Shown piece by piece: positions 23,989 to 35,465 of a stretch of DNA of 64,000 nucleotides; the first letter of the stretch is position 1; the number at the start of each line of letters is the position of its first letter. The translations under genes and the position numbers were made by a program. The notes beneath the pieces were generated by a model. It searched no databases. It saw nothing but the letters and a program-made list of their open reading frames with translations, and was not told where the DNA came from. The stretch comes from Eonycteris spelaea. Its lineage: Eukaryota; Chordata; Mammalia; Chiroptera; Pteropodidae. The stretch covers positions 4,540,001 to 4,604,000 of the forward strand of contig PUFA01000077.1 in assembly GCA_003508835.1 (NCBI GenBank). Direction: 5' to 3'.

Positions 23989-25050
23989 TTGAGACAGAAT
24001 GCAGCAGAGAGAATCCCGTGACATTTTGAAGAAGTAGATTGAGAGCCGGTCTCTGGGGCCCCTTAGATTATTTGGATGAACATCAATAGCCTGAATTTAA
24101 TTCCCTCTGTGAGCCATTTAGCTTGACTCTGACATAACCATAGCCTCTAGAGTATTTTAGGGATTTCCAAAACAAAATACTGAACCACAGTTTTTTTCTT
24201 TGGGTTAAATTCTGGTTTCTGCCTATGGGTGATAGAAATAAAAACAGGCAGTCAAGTTCAGCACACAGCACAGTGCATTTGTAGCCTCTAATTATTTGAC
24301 AGAGCAGGTAAGAAGGAGGTCAGAACATGGATTTAGTGTTCGGGACCCAGATGCTGGGTTGTCTGCTGACAGCTTGGTGAGAATGGTCCCTGGGTAGAGG
24401 GACTAGAATGCAAGGATTTGTTGAGTTGATTCCAAATTTTGGTCTGTGGGGAAGCACTTTCCTTTTCAGTCCTTTAAGCTGTTCAGAGATGCCCTGAAGC
24501 CTTGTAGGGAACCCATTAATTTTTCTTGTGTTAATATCCTATTTATTTACACTTTAAAAAGTCAAATTTGTCAAGAGAAAGAATATCCATTGATGTGAAA
24601 GTCAGAACCCCCTCTGCTTCTCTCCCCATTTTGTCTCCCCCACAGGCCACAGCTTTCAAGCATTCTTACTGCTTCTTTAGGATTTATCTTTGTGCTTCTA
24701 ATTAATTATATTATTCCTTGATGTTTGAGTTTGGAAATCGTCAACTGGTATTGCACTGCGAAAAATGAGAACTTAGCTTTATTTCCTCCCTCTGCATTCC
24801 TTATACTTGTACTTTCTCTACCTTCTCATCTACCTGCCTCTTAATATAATTATGTTTTGTTTTAGTCAATTCAATAGTTAATATTTACATTTTTGACATA
24901 AAAATAATATTTACACTGAACTTGGGGTGTTTTTTTCTGTGTATTTCCTAATATGTACATAACCTCAAGAAGTGAGAGAGTAGGTGTAATTTTTTGCACT
25001 ATATTCTATGGTAACTTTTTTCTTTCTCTGAACACCTTTTTGTTTTTCCT
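23989..25050. other. Nothing recognised
   Basis: No exon or repeat family could be supported. Composition is AT-rich towards the right end. Confidence 0.4.
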
Positions 25051-25152
25051 TAAGTGCTTTGATTTTGCATTTTGCCTTCTAGTGTACTCAGCAGAACACT
25101 AAGAGCTTTGTTTGATTTTGCATTTTGTTTTCTATGTGCCGAATTAAACACT
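25051..25152. repeat. Diverged tandem duplication (about 50 bp x 2)
   Basis: Copy one (about 25051-25099) and copy two (about 25100-25152) share 'gattttgcatttt' and align from 'taagtgcttt'/'taagagcttt' through 'cagaacac'/'ttaaacac', with a small indel and several substitutions. The two cores are offset by about 53 bases. Confidence 0.7.
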
Positions 25153-26284
25153 GGGCGATCTACCAGTTTCCACCCCTGATGCATTTCTCCCAGAGCATTT
25201 TCTCTTCTTCAGTCTGGACTGGTTGTCCCTCAGCGTGATTCATAGCTCTGATTCATTGCATTGTCCCTCAGGGGTTTCCTTCATCTGCTTCCTATGCTGG
25301 ATCTACTCTTACCTGTAATGGTCATCTTGACTGATTCTTTATACCCAAAGTGATCACTCCCAGGATGTGTCTCTGACCCAAATCTCAGCCTCATAGGGTT
25401 AACTATAAGATTAGGAAAGCCTACTTGTTTATTGGGTGCGACTCTGGAGCCCCTAAGCTTGTGTGATAGGGTTCACTTAATCTTCCTCTTTTGGGAATGA
25501 TACCTCTGCTCTCAAATGTGTCAAATATTTCTCAAGTAAAGAGACTTTATCCTTAAGAATAAACCTCCAAAGTGTGCAGTTCCCAGCTCTTGGCAATTAG
25601 ATACAAGATCTGGATATCTGTTTCTCAAATTGATTTTCTATCAACTCTCCTTATTCTGCCATCTCCTTTATTCCCAATTTTAGAATTGTTAGCAGTTCCT
25701 AGTCTTTAGGGAATCCAAGGCAATTCACATTGGATCATTGCTTTTCTCAGTTTTATATTAGTATTTAGTTTTCTTGGATTCACTAAGGCATTTGCTACTA
25801 ATCTATTTTCCAATCTCTAATATTTTGTTATCATTTTCTCCTCTCCCATTTCTCCTCATCTTTGTGGATTTATATGTTTTAAAAATCGTTTACTGTCATT
25901 TTAATGGAGTTTTGGAAAAGACAAAAGTAGATAAGTATATCCGGTTTTTCATCTTTTCCTAGAAACACCATATGTATATTTTTTAAACACACTCTTTTTC
26001 AATCAGTACAATTAAAACAAAACACTTTAAGCCTATCTGCCTTCTCTCTTCATACAACAAACTTCAAATCTGAACTGATGCATAACCACAAAGCAAATCC
26101 TCTCTTAAGATGCTCGTAATACTTAAAATATTTATCGTGCCAATATATTAATCATTTCAAACTGTGTCTTTAATTATCAAGATTATTAAATGACCTCCCA
26201 AAACAATCACTTGGGGAGGCATTACAAAATGTCCTGCCAAGGGCATGCTGGATGTTTTAAAAGGGATTTTCCTGTATCCCTTGG
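25153..26284. other. Nothing recognised
   Basis: No gene, RNA or confident repeat call could be supported. Confidence 0.4.
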
Positions 26285-26500
26285 AGGAAAGGGATGTCAT
26301 ATGTTATGTATTATATGGTGCTGAAGATGTGGAATGTATCATTCTGTGAGAGAGTAAGTGCCATATCACTGGAAGTGCTTAGAGAGAGGCTGAGTAAGCA
26401 TCTGTCAGGGAATCCAGTGTTTTTATAGGAGGTTAGAATCATTACAGTCTAAGAATCCCTTCCAGTTTCTACACATCTATAAGTCTATGGATTTTAGTGA
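26285..26500 (+). repeat. CR1/L3-like LINE 3' end
   Basis: 'cactggaagtgcttagagag' then 'aggctgagtaagcatctgtc' then 'agggaatcc', followed by 'ggaggttagaatcattacag' and 'gaatcccttccagtttctac' with a tail 'tctataagtctatgg', matches the 3' end of amniote CR1/L3 LINEs (usual form: ctggaggtgttcaagcagag-gctgg ... ccttccaactctatgattct). Ancient and inactive. Confidence 0.6.
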
Positions 26501-26619
26501 GAGTTTCCTTCACATTTGCATACTTCAACATTACCTCTGTTACGTATGATGACTTTACACTGTTCTTGGAGGAACTAACCAGTCTTAGACTCTAGTTCTA
26601 TGTCCGTGTTAGGTACCAC

Positions 26620-26769
26620 TCTGTCATTAGTAGATAACATTTGTGATTGTTCATATAGGGTGCTCAATACATACTAAAAGAAAGAAAAATAGAGGAGAGA
26701 GAGAAAGGGAAGGGAAGAAGGGAAGAAGGAAAAGGAAGAGAAGAGGAAGAGAGGAGAGGAGAAGAGAAG
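26620..26769. repeat. Degraded SINE/LINE tail running into a 79-nt pure purine tract
   Basis: 'gggtgctcaatacatactaa' resembles the 'gtgctcaataaatatttg' tail of MIR/L2. It is followed by an A/G-only stretch from 26691 to 26769 without a single pyrimidine. Likely a tail-derived microsatellite that expanded; such purine tracts can form triplex DNA. Confidence 0.8.
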
Positions 26770-27019
26770 TGAGAGAAGAGTTGAGTTCAGAATTTGAAGT
26801 CTTTTAGAAAAAGAGCAGCAGCAACGTAGTGGTGAGCCACAGCAACTGTGGTGTTTTATTATAACTTTGGCTGAGGGCAGTGTCATTCCAAGAGAGAAGA
26901 TCATGAGGTCCAGGGTCAACTTTAGAGACGCCAGTCAGAGCTTTCCTTCCCAGTTGTCCTCCCATCTAAAATGCTTCAATCCACATTGCGATGCAATAGC
27001 AGTCAAATGATAACATTAC

Positions 27020-27160
27020 CACTGTGTTTAGCTTTTAGTCTCTTCACCTGGCCCTCTGTTTTACAGAGGATATAGCTGAAGCTCAGAGTTTAAATGAGTG
27101 GTCAGACAAGCCAGGGCTCAGAAGTTGAGTACAATAGGTCATTTGTTCTCACGCTATGAC
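27020..27160 (-). repeat. MIR SINE fragment
   Basis: 'ccctctgttttacagaggat' followed by 'atagctgaagctcagagttt', 'aaatgagtggtcag' and 'aagccagggctcagaagttg' follows the reverse-strand MIR core (cattttacagatgaggaaac-tgaggctcagagagg ... agccaggattcgaac). Confidence 0.55.
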
Positions 27161-28484
27161 GTTTTCCCACAGTGTTGTCTCTGTGATCTTTTAAAGACAG
27201 TTTTCCAAGGGAAATGAAGTAAAGAATTCTTAAGATAGTCTGATGGCTATGTGGGACACTGGCTTATTGATGATGGTGGTAGTAATGGGAATCAAGTCGA
27301 TTTCATGTTTTATTGTGGTGCGATTTTTTTTAAAGCACCAGCTGGCAGTTGGTAGCAACAGAGCCTCTTTCTCTTTCTGGAATACTAGAATGCCTTCATA
27401 AAGCATGGCCTCTTCCTGGAGAAGTTAGATTTTGAGACACTTAAGCCAACAAGCTGGTGACACCATTCTAATTTTGAGGAAAGATTCTATGTGGAGGGAG
27501 GAGAAATCTTTTTCACTGTTAGAATAGATCAGCACGTGCCAGTGACACATTTTAGATAATTTCTTCCCTGTCTTGTTAGAATAAGTTGGTGTGTACCCAT
27601 ATATTCATATAGGAGTATGAAGAGGTAGAAGAATTGGGAAGAGATGGTTTGGGCTTTTATGGTGACTTTGATAATGATGCCTATATGGGAAACTTTCTAG
27701 TTAAAATAACATACCTGAGAGTGCTGTCACCCCAAAATATTCCCAGACACTTATAGGATATGTTATTGGTAAAGAACCTGGATTTTTAAAATTTTAAAGT
27801 CTCTTCAATAGCCTAAATTTGACAAAGCTCTGAGTATTATTTGTAAGAATTGGCACTTCAGGATTATATTTGGTTTTTCCCTAATATTCCCAAAGACTTG
27901 CAAAACTTCTCTGCATTCAAGTTACTCCAAAAGAAGACTTTGGCTTGAATTAGCTACACCAAGAAATCCCCATAATACATTGTCTTACTGTCCATATTTA
28001 TCATGTCTTCATGTGAAATTTCCCTTTGTTTATCATAAAAGTGTTAATTGAGGGGATTTATTACATTTAAACTGTCCGTGACCTGTAGTACATGTTAAAT
28101 ATTTCCATTGACTTTTTTAATAGGGTATCTATCCGGTTTGGCTAGTTTGGGGCAAAGGTTCTTTTAAGGCTCTTTTCTCTTCTGCTTTCCCCTTCTTGAC
28201 CAAGAACATCATTTCTCTTCCATTTCTCAAACTTGGAAATTGGACTCTTATTGCATCTACATCTGGTTGCTTTTTATATCTTATTATTATCATTTTTTTT
28301 TCCTAAATGAGGTGCCATACCAGGTTCCTCCTTTTAGTGCCCACGTTTCTGTTCTTGCCCAAGTCCTCATTATTCAAGGCCAGGCGCTCTGACAGTATCC
28401 TAACCGCGTGTGGTATCAGGCTTTCCCACACGCCCCTCTGCTCCCAGGTCTCATCTCAGTGCCATCTCTTAGGTGAGGACGTGA
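27161..28484. other. Nothing recognised
   Basis: No gene or confident repeat could be supported. Confidence 0.4.
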
Positions 28485-28745
28485 TGAAGGCTGTGGCTGC
28501 TGAGAACACCGCTTGTGCTCACTGCCAGCTCTGCCTCCGTTTAGCTGTACACCCTTGGCCAGTTATGTAATCTCTCTGTGCCTGTTTCATAATCTGTAAC
28601 ATGAGGATAATGACAGTGACTACCCCTGATGTTGTTAGGATAATTAACATGAATTTATACATGAGGAACACTAAAAGCAGGGCCCAGAACATCGTACATG
28701 CTCGCTATATATGTTGGCTATTATTATCACATTTTAATACTTGTC
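28485..28745 (+). repeat. MIR SINE, near full length
   Basis: The MIR blocks appear in order: 'gccagctctgcctccgttta', 'gctgtacacccttggccagt', 'tatgtaatctctctgtgcct', 'gtttcataatctgtaacatg', 'aggataatgacagtg', 'gttaggataattaacatgaa', 'gggcccagaacatcgtacat' and 'tatatatgttggctattat'. It is about 260 bp, the usual MIR length. Confidence 0.85.
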
Positions 28746-28779
28746 CCACCACGTTTTTTTCTTTTCCGCATTTTTAAGC

Positions 28780-28985
28780 TTGCAATTATTAAGCACCAGC
28801 TGTGTGATAGGGACTCTGTTAAGCTTATTGATATTGTTTCATGTATATATTGTTTTTATAAGATAGCTATTATCATTCTCAAATTTCGGATAAGGAAGTA
28901 AAGCTTCAAGAAGTTAAATCACAAGCTCGAAGTCCCGCAGGTGGCAAGGGAGATATCTGAGACTGGAATCTATTTGCCTACCCAA
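28780..28985 (-). repeat. MIR SINE
   Basis: 'ttaagcaccagctgtgtgat' then 'agggactctgttaagc', then 'agctattatcattctcaaat', 'ggataaggaagtaaagcttc', 'aagaagttaaatcacaagct' and 'gaagtcccgcaggtggcaag' read as a reverse-strand MIR (gagcacctactgtgtgccag ... gaggaaactgaggc ... cacacagctagtaagtggca). Confidence 0.8.
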
Positions 28986-29180
28986 TAGCTTGTTCTACCT
29001 CCACATGTGAACTCTGGCCAATGACTTCATCTAGCCATTTGTAAAACAGGCATAATGTTGTCTTCAGTATAGAATCGTGTGGGAATTAAACAACGCTGTA
29101 TAACATTTATTCCTAAACCTGTCAAATAGTGGTCCCTCAATAACTGTTATTACTTTTATTATATACTATTATCATCATTA
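28986..29180 (+). repeat. MIR SINE, 3' portion
   Basis: 'ctggccaatgacttcatcta' then 'gccatttgtaaaacaggcat', 'gtgtgggaattaaacaacgc', and a tail 'tggtccctcaataactgtta' are the 3' two-thirds of a sense MIR. It abuts the reverse MIR on its left. Confidence 0.75.
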
Positions 29181-29789
29181 CTTCAGTGTAATAGAAAGAC
29201 ATAATTATAGATTACTTAGTAATCTGTCTTTAATAAGGAGAAATCTATCTTTAGAGATTACTAAATAATAATAGAAGAATTTATCAGTAATAGAATTATT
29301 TTTAATATTAAACATTACATTAATTGCTTTCAAATTTTTCTTAGTCTTATCAGTTTATTCCTCCAGCTAAACTGCTGAATTATTTCACAAATTATTTACC
29401 CCCAGTGAAAAAACTCCATTATTTGTTGGTTCAGAATTATGTTAAGATCACAAATTAGTTTTATGAGATGACACCTTTTATAGCAATTTTTAAATCAGGA
29501 AATATAGAATGTCTCTCCATTTCTTTTTTTTTTTTTCATGGCCTCAATAAAATTTTAATGATGTCCTTATTATACGCTGCACATATTTTCTTAATGTTTT
29601 TATATTTTAAGTTTTGATTTATAGTATAAGTTCTACTTTTGCTCCTTTTTTTTAAAGGTTCTGTCATCCTCTATTATGTTCGTGTATGTTACTTCAGTGG
29701 TCTGCCATTTTACCTGCTCTGGAACAGGACAGGTAAGAAGCCAAGAAATTTCAAAGATTTCACTGTACTTTTACAGAATGCTTCATTTT
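29181..29789. other. AT-rich, nothing recognised
   Basis: Very AT-rich sequence with a T-rich run near 29523-29538. No coding or repeat call could be supported. Confidence 0.4.
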
Positions 29790-29850
29790 TTAAAAATTAA
29801 GGTATAATTGCATGATATTAGTTTCAGCTATACAGCATAACGATTTGACA
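29790..29850 (-). mobile_element. Short L1 3'-UTR end
   Basis: 'aaattaaggtataattgcat' then 'gatattagtttcagctatac' and 'agcataacgatttgac' is the reverse complement of the terminal L1 3' UTR (usual form: caaatcattatgttgtacac-ctgaaactaatat ... tcaattatacctcaat). Severely 5'-truncated. Confidence 0.75.
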
Positions 29851-31784
29851 TTTGCCCCATTTGTTTTTAATATCATGTTATATACTCATATTTTTCATAT
29901 GTTTGTATGCACTGGATCACATGATGTGCTCTCCATCTGGCTGAGGATTTATATGTTTAAATATAACATTAAGAGGCCAGTTTTCACAAACTTGGGCTTC
30001 AGGTATAATGAATCCAGGATACTGGATTTCTTTGAATAGACTATCTAGGAAGACTCTGAAGGTGGTAGGTTTTGCAGTTGGTCAGAAGAAACTAATAGAT
30101 TTTAATGAAGAAGAACTATCTTGAGATAAGGCAGAGAGAGGAAGTGAGAGATTGAGAGATGTTAATGGAGCATATGATGAGTTAAGAGACATAGGGTAGA
30201 AGTAGAAATTTTTTATATGGTTAAATTCATGCCTTAGGACAGAGATGGAAAATACAGTTCTGTATCAAAACAAAGAAACTGATAGAGAATATTGTGTTGT
30301 GTTGTGGAGAGTTCAGAGCCTAAGGAAAAGTCTGGACTCTTACGGAAAAGGATGCTGAGGTGTCAAATATGTTCTCTAGAGAGGTAAGTGTTGGCTTTTG
30401 TTGGCCACATATTACCCTCACTAGTTTCTAGGAATGGATGGACAACTGTAAGCAATTTACCCTAGGGGTAAACCAAATTATGGGCAACCAGAGGAAGACA
30501 AAGGTGGTTCATAAAGGGGAAAGGTAAGTTAACCAGGTGACGGAGAAAATTGTTCTGTTACAATTTTGGCTAAAGTGGCAGATATATTCTGACATCGGTG
30601 GTGTTTGTTGATAGTATGATCTGTATTGCCACTGAGCCCCTGTTCTCTCATGGCTCATCTTCCGTACTGGTAAGAGCGTGTTATCCCCCCTCTCTGCATC
30701 TCGGAGGCCTCTCCAGCGGCAGGCACTGCGGCAGCGGCGCGTTCTGCCTATGGTATGGGGCAGCAGACGCAGGGCCTCGCGGTTTTACTTATACTACTCG
30801 TTTTTCAGGGCTTGCCCTAGTTTTAGACTTCTTAAATGAGGATTTTTACTTTCATAGCAGACGAACGTAAGCTTGGTGGTCTCATTCCTTTATTAACTTC
30901 TGAAAATTAGACTCCTATTTTCTCTTTAGAGTTCCAATTCGGTAAGAAGGAAATTCTATATCTATGCGACTGTCAGTTCATTCAGCAGTTCAATGTCTGG
31001 GTGTCTAAAAACAGTCTATGCAGTAATGAGACCATTTTCAAACTCATGTTATTCAATGAAAAGATTTCCCTTTCACATAACTTTTCAAAGTGATTGCTGC
31101 ATGAATTCTTAATATTGCCTAGGAGATTCCACCCCCCTTTTAAAATATAGTGTTCATGGTAAAATTAGTGTATAGGATGTGTTGAGATAAAAAATTACAT
31201 GTCCGGTTTCTTCTTCTAAAAGCTATATTTAGAAAGAATATTTTGAAGGAAATTCATATTTTTCATCTTTTTTTCTATGCCAGTCTCTGTGATTATATAA
31301 TTCAAGAGTAGGTAGGATACGTAATAGGTTCCCAATAATTTTTTTAAATCAATGGGTAAAGAATGAATTGGACTTGTCACTAGGATTAGCCATCCAAATG
31401 GAACTTTTCTGGCATTACATCATAGCCAAGATTTTTCTTTTTCCTCTCTTGATTTCCATGATGGAGAGGATGAGCTGGCAGTAGCAGTGAGAAAATATGG
31501 AACCATTGCCAGGATCTGAGAAGGTCTTCCTGATTTTATGCTTGCTGGGGTTAGTCTTAGATGATAAATCTAAGGGGACATGCTTAGCTCAAAGTTTAAG
31601 GCAAGGTGGGAACCCTGTAGAAGAGTTACTCTTCACATAGTAAAGGCTTAGGGAGAGACTCAGGGAAATTGATTTCTTTGACAGCCATCATTGAACAAAT
31701 GGACATTCTAGGACTCAGCTTGTCTATCAGAAGTGTTAGCTTCAACATGTGGTTTAAAAATTAAATATTATATTTATACTTTAT
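29851..31784. other. Unassigned, with a small GC/CpG pocket at 30701-30782
   Basis: No gene or repeat was named. At 30701-30782 nine CpG dinucleotides occur in 82 bases, including 'actgcggcagcggcgcgttc', which stands out in AT-rich DNA. The frame across it (30598-30870) has no recognisable domain, and the block is far too small for a CpG island. Confidence 0.4.
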
Positions 31785-32440
31785 GTCCTAAGATATTTGA
31801 AATGGATTAAATTTAAATGCAAAAAGGGAAATTACGCACTTCTAGAAAACAATATAGGAAAATATTTGGAAGCTTGCTGAAGAGTTTGTAGATATACATA
31901 TCTAAATTATGATACATAAATGAAAATAATCAATGTTGATTTATAAAAATTACTTTTTTTTGGTCTGAGAAAGGCCCTATTAAGAGGATGCAAAGACAAG
32001 CAACAAACCTAGAGAAAATATTTGCAGACCATATATACGACAAATGACTTATCTCTAGAGTATGTCAGGAACTCTCAAAATTCACCATTAAAAAAACAAC
32101 CAAAGTAGAGAATGAGCAAAAAAGATACACAGACACATTTCACAGAAGTGGATATACAGTTGGCAAATAAGCACATGAAAGACACCCATCATTACTAGCC
32201 GTAGGAAATGGGAATGGGACACCATGAGATGAATATCGTTAAGTACCCATTAGAATAAGCAAAATAACAAAAATATGGTGCGTACCAAACGCCTTGAAAC
32301 TGATCTCTTAGTTGCTGTGAAGGCAAAATGGTAGAAGCATTCTGGAAAATAGTATGGCCATTTTTTTTTTAAAATCCCTCTATCATAGAATTCAGCAATT
32401 GAAATCCTGGGCAATTTATCTGCAAGGAAAATAATGATCT
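31785..32440 (+). mobile_element. L1 ORF2 C-terminal region relic
   Basis: Sense L1 blocks: 'gagaaaatatttgcagacca', 'atgacttatctctagagtat', 'gcacatgaaagacacccatc', 'gggacaccatgagatgaata', 'aatgggaatggga' and 'ggtagaagcattctggaaaa'. Frameshifts and stops prevent translation. There is no 3' UTR or A tail, so it is an internal remnant of the reverse-transcriptase ORF's C-terminal part. Confidence 0.85.
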
Positions 32441-33389
32441 GGAGGGAGAAGAGCCAAATTCCTTGGGCCAGAAATCAGATAAGTGAAGTAAAATTCTTTG
32501 AGCCAAAAAGCATGGTAACGGTTTAAAAGTAGAACGTAGGAACAATTTTGGTCTATTTCAACACAGGGTCATATTGTTTAGGATTAGCATACTGCTGTAG
32601 TGGATACTTTAAGCCATGTAAGTTTTAAGGAGCGCGTGTCCACGTTCAAGCCCAGTATCTTGGCAAGTCTCCTGCTCCTGGCAGAGTATTCATCACACGT
32701 ACAGGGAAAAAGCTGAAAATCAGCACGGGAAGTGTGGTCACCTGTTTGCAGAGATGTACGGGGAATCAGGAGTCCAATAACAGTTTTACTTCAAAGAGAT
32801 ATCGGCTTAGTAGGTGTGCTGACCCTTTTCTTTGTGCTTTTATGGCCACTAATTAAAACTTTTCTTCTCCAAACTCAATGAGAGTAGTCAGCATTTCTTT
32901 ACCAAGTTTTCTGAGGCCCCTGGTCATTAAGCTTTCATGAGCAATCTGCTGTAGCCCTGAAAGTTTACTCCTGTTGCAGATAGATTGTGACATTAATAGT
33001 CGACATGCCCGGATGAAGAATGGGCATGTCCATTCTTATTGGAAAGATTGAGAAATTTCCCTGAAAATCATGTATCCTTTGGACTAATTTCTCTAACTCC
33101 GAGTGGTCATTTTTCCACATGTTGCCAAATCTTGCAGAAATGCCTTTCAACCTGTGCAATTAAGGAGATTAAAAGTGACAGCAATCTTCTTGTTGAATTA
33201 ATGATGGGTTTTTAGTTTTTTCAGTTTTTAAAAAAATATAATCACCGCCACCTTATACAAGAACAATATCAGAAAACAATTGCATATTAAATCCAGGAGA
33301 AAATGCAAGCAGAGAATGGGCAGGAAAATATCAACGTGATATTATGATTATAATGATTTATGTTTTTATTGTCTCAGATTCTTAAGTTG
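32441..33389. other. Nothing recognised
   Basis: No exon or repeat family could be supported. Confidence 0.4.
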
Positions 33390-33690
33390 GCATTCAATAC
33401 ACTTTTTAATCCAGCCCGTTATTTTTCTTACATCATCTCCTATTTCATAACACATATTTTTTTACTTTAAGTTAATTCATTGGATTTTGTTTAACTTTTT
33501 CAATTTTTTTCCATTCTTTATCTTTTTGTGTGTTTAGTTCCTCATGCATCTGTAAATACCCTCCCATTTCTGTCCACCTCTGGGCAATCCCTCTCATTCT
33601 AAGTGCTCAGCAACAATGCTCCTTCCTGGACACAGCCTCCTTCCCCTCTGAATGTTCTTACTACGTGTAAGGGTTCATTTCGTTATTGAT
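33390..33690 (+). repeat. L2 LINE 3'-UTR fragment
   Basis: 'tttttaatccagcccgttat' then 'cttacatcatctcctatttc' corresponds to 'gatctggcccctgcctacc ... cctcatctcctaccac' of L2. Further on, 'aatccctctcattctaagtg' and 'tccttcctggacacagcct' sit where L2 has its 'tgttccctctgcctgg ... cttcctccaggaagcct' blocks. Diverged. Confidence 0.45.
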
Positions 33691-34689
33691 AATTGTGTGT
33701 AAGACTGTTTATCGATAAGAGTTGAAGCAACAAGAGTAAGTGAAATTCTCAAGGGAGAGTGTACAATGGAGAAAGAAGGCTGAAAGTGGATTTCTTGAAT
33801 GCATCAGTGAAAGCGTTTAGAATTAGCTCACATCCTCCCCTTCTACTACTTGTACTTTCTATGCTTAAACAATATTCACCTCTCTTCTATCTCAATGGAC
33901 CGCTTGAGCTAATTGTTACGTATTAAATTATCTGCGCTCCTAAAGCAAAGACTTTCTGCATGTGAGCGCAAACTGGTGACTGATAGGATGCTCCCATTTC
34001 TAGAAAATCAAGTCTTGTTCTTCAAAAGTGCTTTCTTTAAAGATACAGATACATATCGCATGGAGACATATGCATGCACTGACTTCTACTCATAATACTG
34101 GCCATTTCGATTAATGAAATAAGAACATATCATCAGCGTTCATACAAACAGCTTTATGTTTTTCTCCTTTAATTTTCCTTCTTCTCTCCCTCTACCTTCT
34201 TTTTCTTCCACAAACTCATTAAGGAGGAAGTACTTTAGATATAAGGGATTTTTCTATTAGGTCACTATGACCCCAATTCAGGATAGTCTTGACTTCGTGA
34301 TGTCACAGGTGTCCTGATAAAGACTAATTGTGATGACATTGGATTATAGTGTCATGGAACAATGAATGCAACAGGTAGACAGAGAAAGGATAGAAGCAGG
34401 AAAGGAAAGGATAATTTACTATAAAGATAAAATGTTTATTTTAGTCGGTAAACAGCAGAGATAAGAAAAAACTTACCTCTTCAAAAAAAATTTCTTTATT
34501 ATAATAATACAGGCTTATTAAAAATAATATCAACTATTATTCTTACCATGAGTAGCATCTTGTCTATCATGTGGTATTTCAATTAAATTCTGAATACAGT
34601 TTCAAACTATTTTCATACATATGAATATACTATAATATACCAAGAATATCTTTTATAATAAATGTTAATAAATATAGAAGCATACGAAT
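33691..34689. other. Nothing recognised
   Basis: No gene or confident repeat could be supported. AT content rises to the right. Confidence 0.4.
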
Positions 34690-34895
34690 ATTTGTAATTT
34701 TATTACATGAACTGTAAATCATGCTATAATTTATATCCTAGTGCTCTATTAATGCGCACTAGTATTTACTGACTCCACTTTTTCTACATTTTAAACAATG
34801 CTGTAATGAACATCTTACATACATTTTGTTCAACTTATTGTAAGATAATTTCTAGGAATTGACTTGAAGTGTTCCAGGGTATGCACATATAAATT
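34690..34895 (-). mobile_element. L1 ORF2 3' region relic, minus strand
   Basis: The plus strand reads 'catgctataatttatatcct', 'aaacaatgctgtaatgaaca', 'tcttacatacattttgttca', 'gataatttctaggaattgac' and 'ccagggtatgcacatat', the reverse complement of the L1 ORF2 C-terminal region (usual form: gtgcataccctttgac ... ctaggaatttatcct ... gttcattgcagcattgtttg). Confidence 0.65.
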
Positions 34896-35269
34896 TAAAT
34901 TCCATGTTTAAATTTAAAGTCCATAGTTCACTGTCTTATTTTTATGGTAACAAAATAACTTGAATATTTTTTATTAACAATTAATTCTATATGTTATTAT
35001 ATATTGAACTATATATCTACTTATTATAGATATGAAATATAAATTTTCTACATATACTAGTTATTCATCTCTTGGCTCCATTTATTATTTTTAAAAGTTT
35101 TACTTAAAATTTTTATGATATAAGATTGTCAATCTGTTTTCTGGCTTTCATTATCAACATCCTAATTTATCATCGTATAAAACTTTTTCTAAACCAGTAT
35201 ATAAATAATTACCTCTTATTGGCATTAATAGTAATATTAAGGAAATAACATTTACATTGTGTTTTCTAG
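34896..35269. other. AT-rich, nothing recognised
   Basis: Extremely AT-rich. Possibly more of the flanking old L1, but I cannot show it. Confidence 0.35.
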
Positions 35270-35465
35270 ATTAGCAAATACTAGTCCCAGACTTTTAGAA
35301 ACATTCATTCATTTATTCAGTATTATCTCATTTAATTTTATAAAAATCTTATAGAGAATGTGATTCCTATTTTATAGGGGAACAGATTCAAAATAGTTAA
35401 AAGATTTCTTAAGATCTAGCTAACACTTTAAGTAAATAGCAACAGTGGAGCTTATAACTAGTTGA
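35270..35465 (-). repeat. MIR SINE
   Basis: 'ttattcagtattatctcatt' then 'taattttataaaaatcttat', 'gtgattcctattttataggg' and 'gaacagattcaaaatagtta' follow the reverse MIR order (cattatctcatttaatcctc ... attttacagatgaggaaact). The remainder, 'aacagtggagctta', fits the 'agtggcagagccggg' position. Confidence 0.65.
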
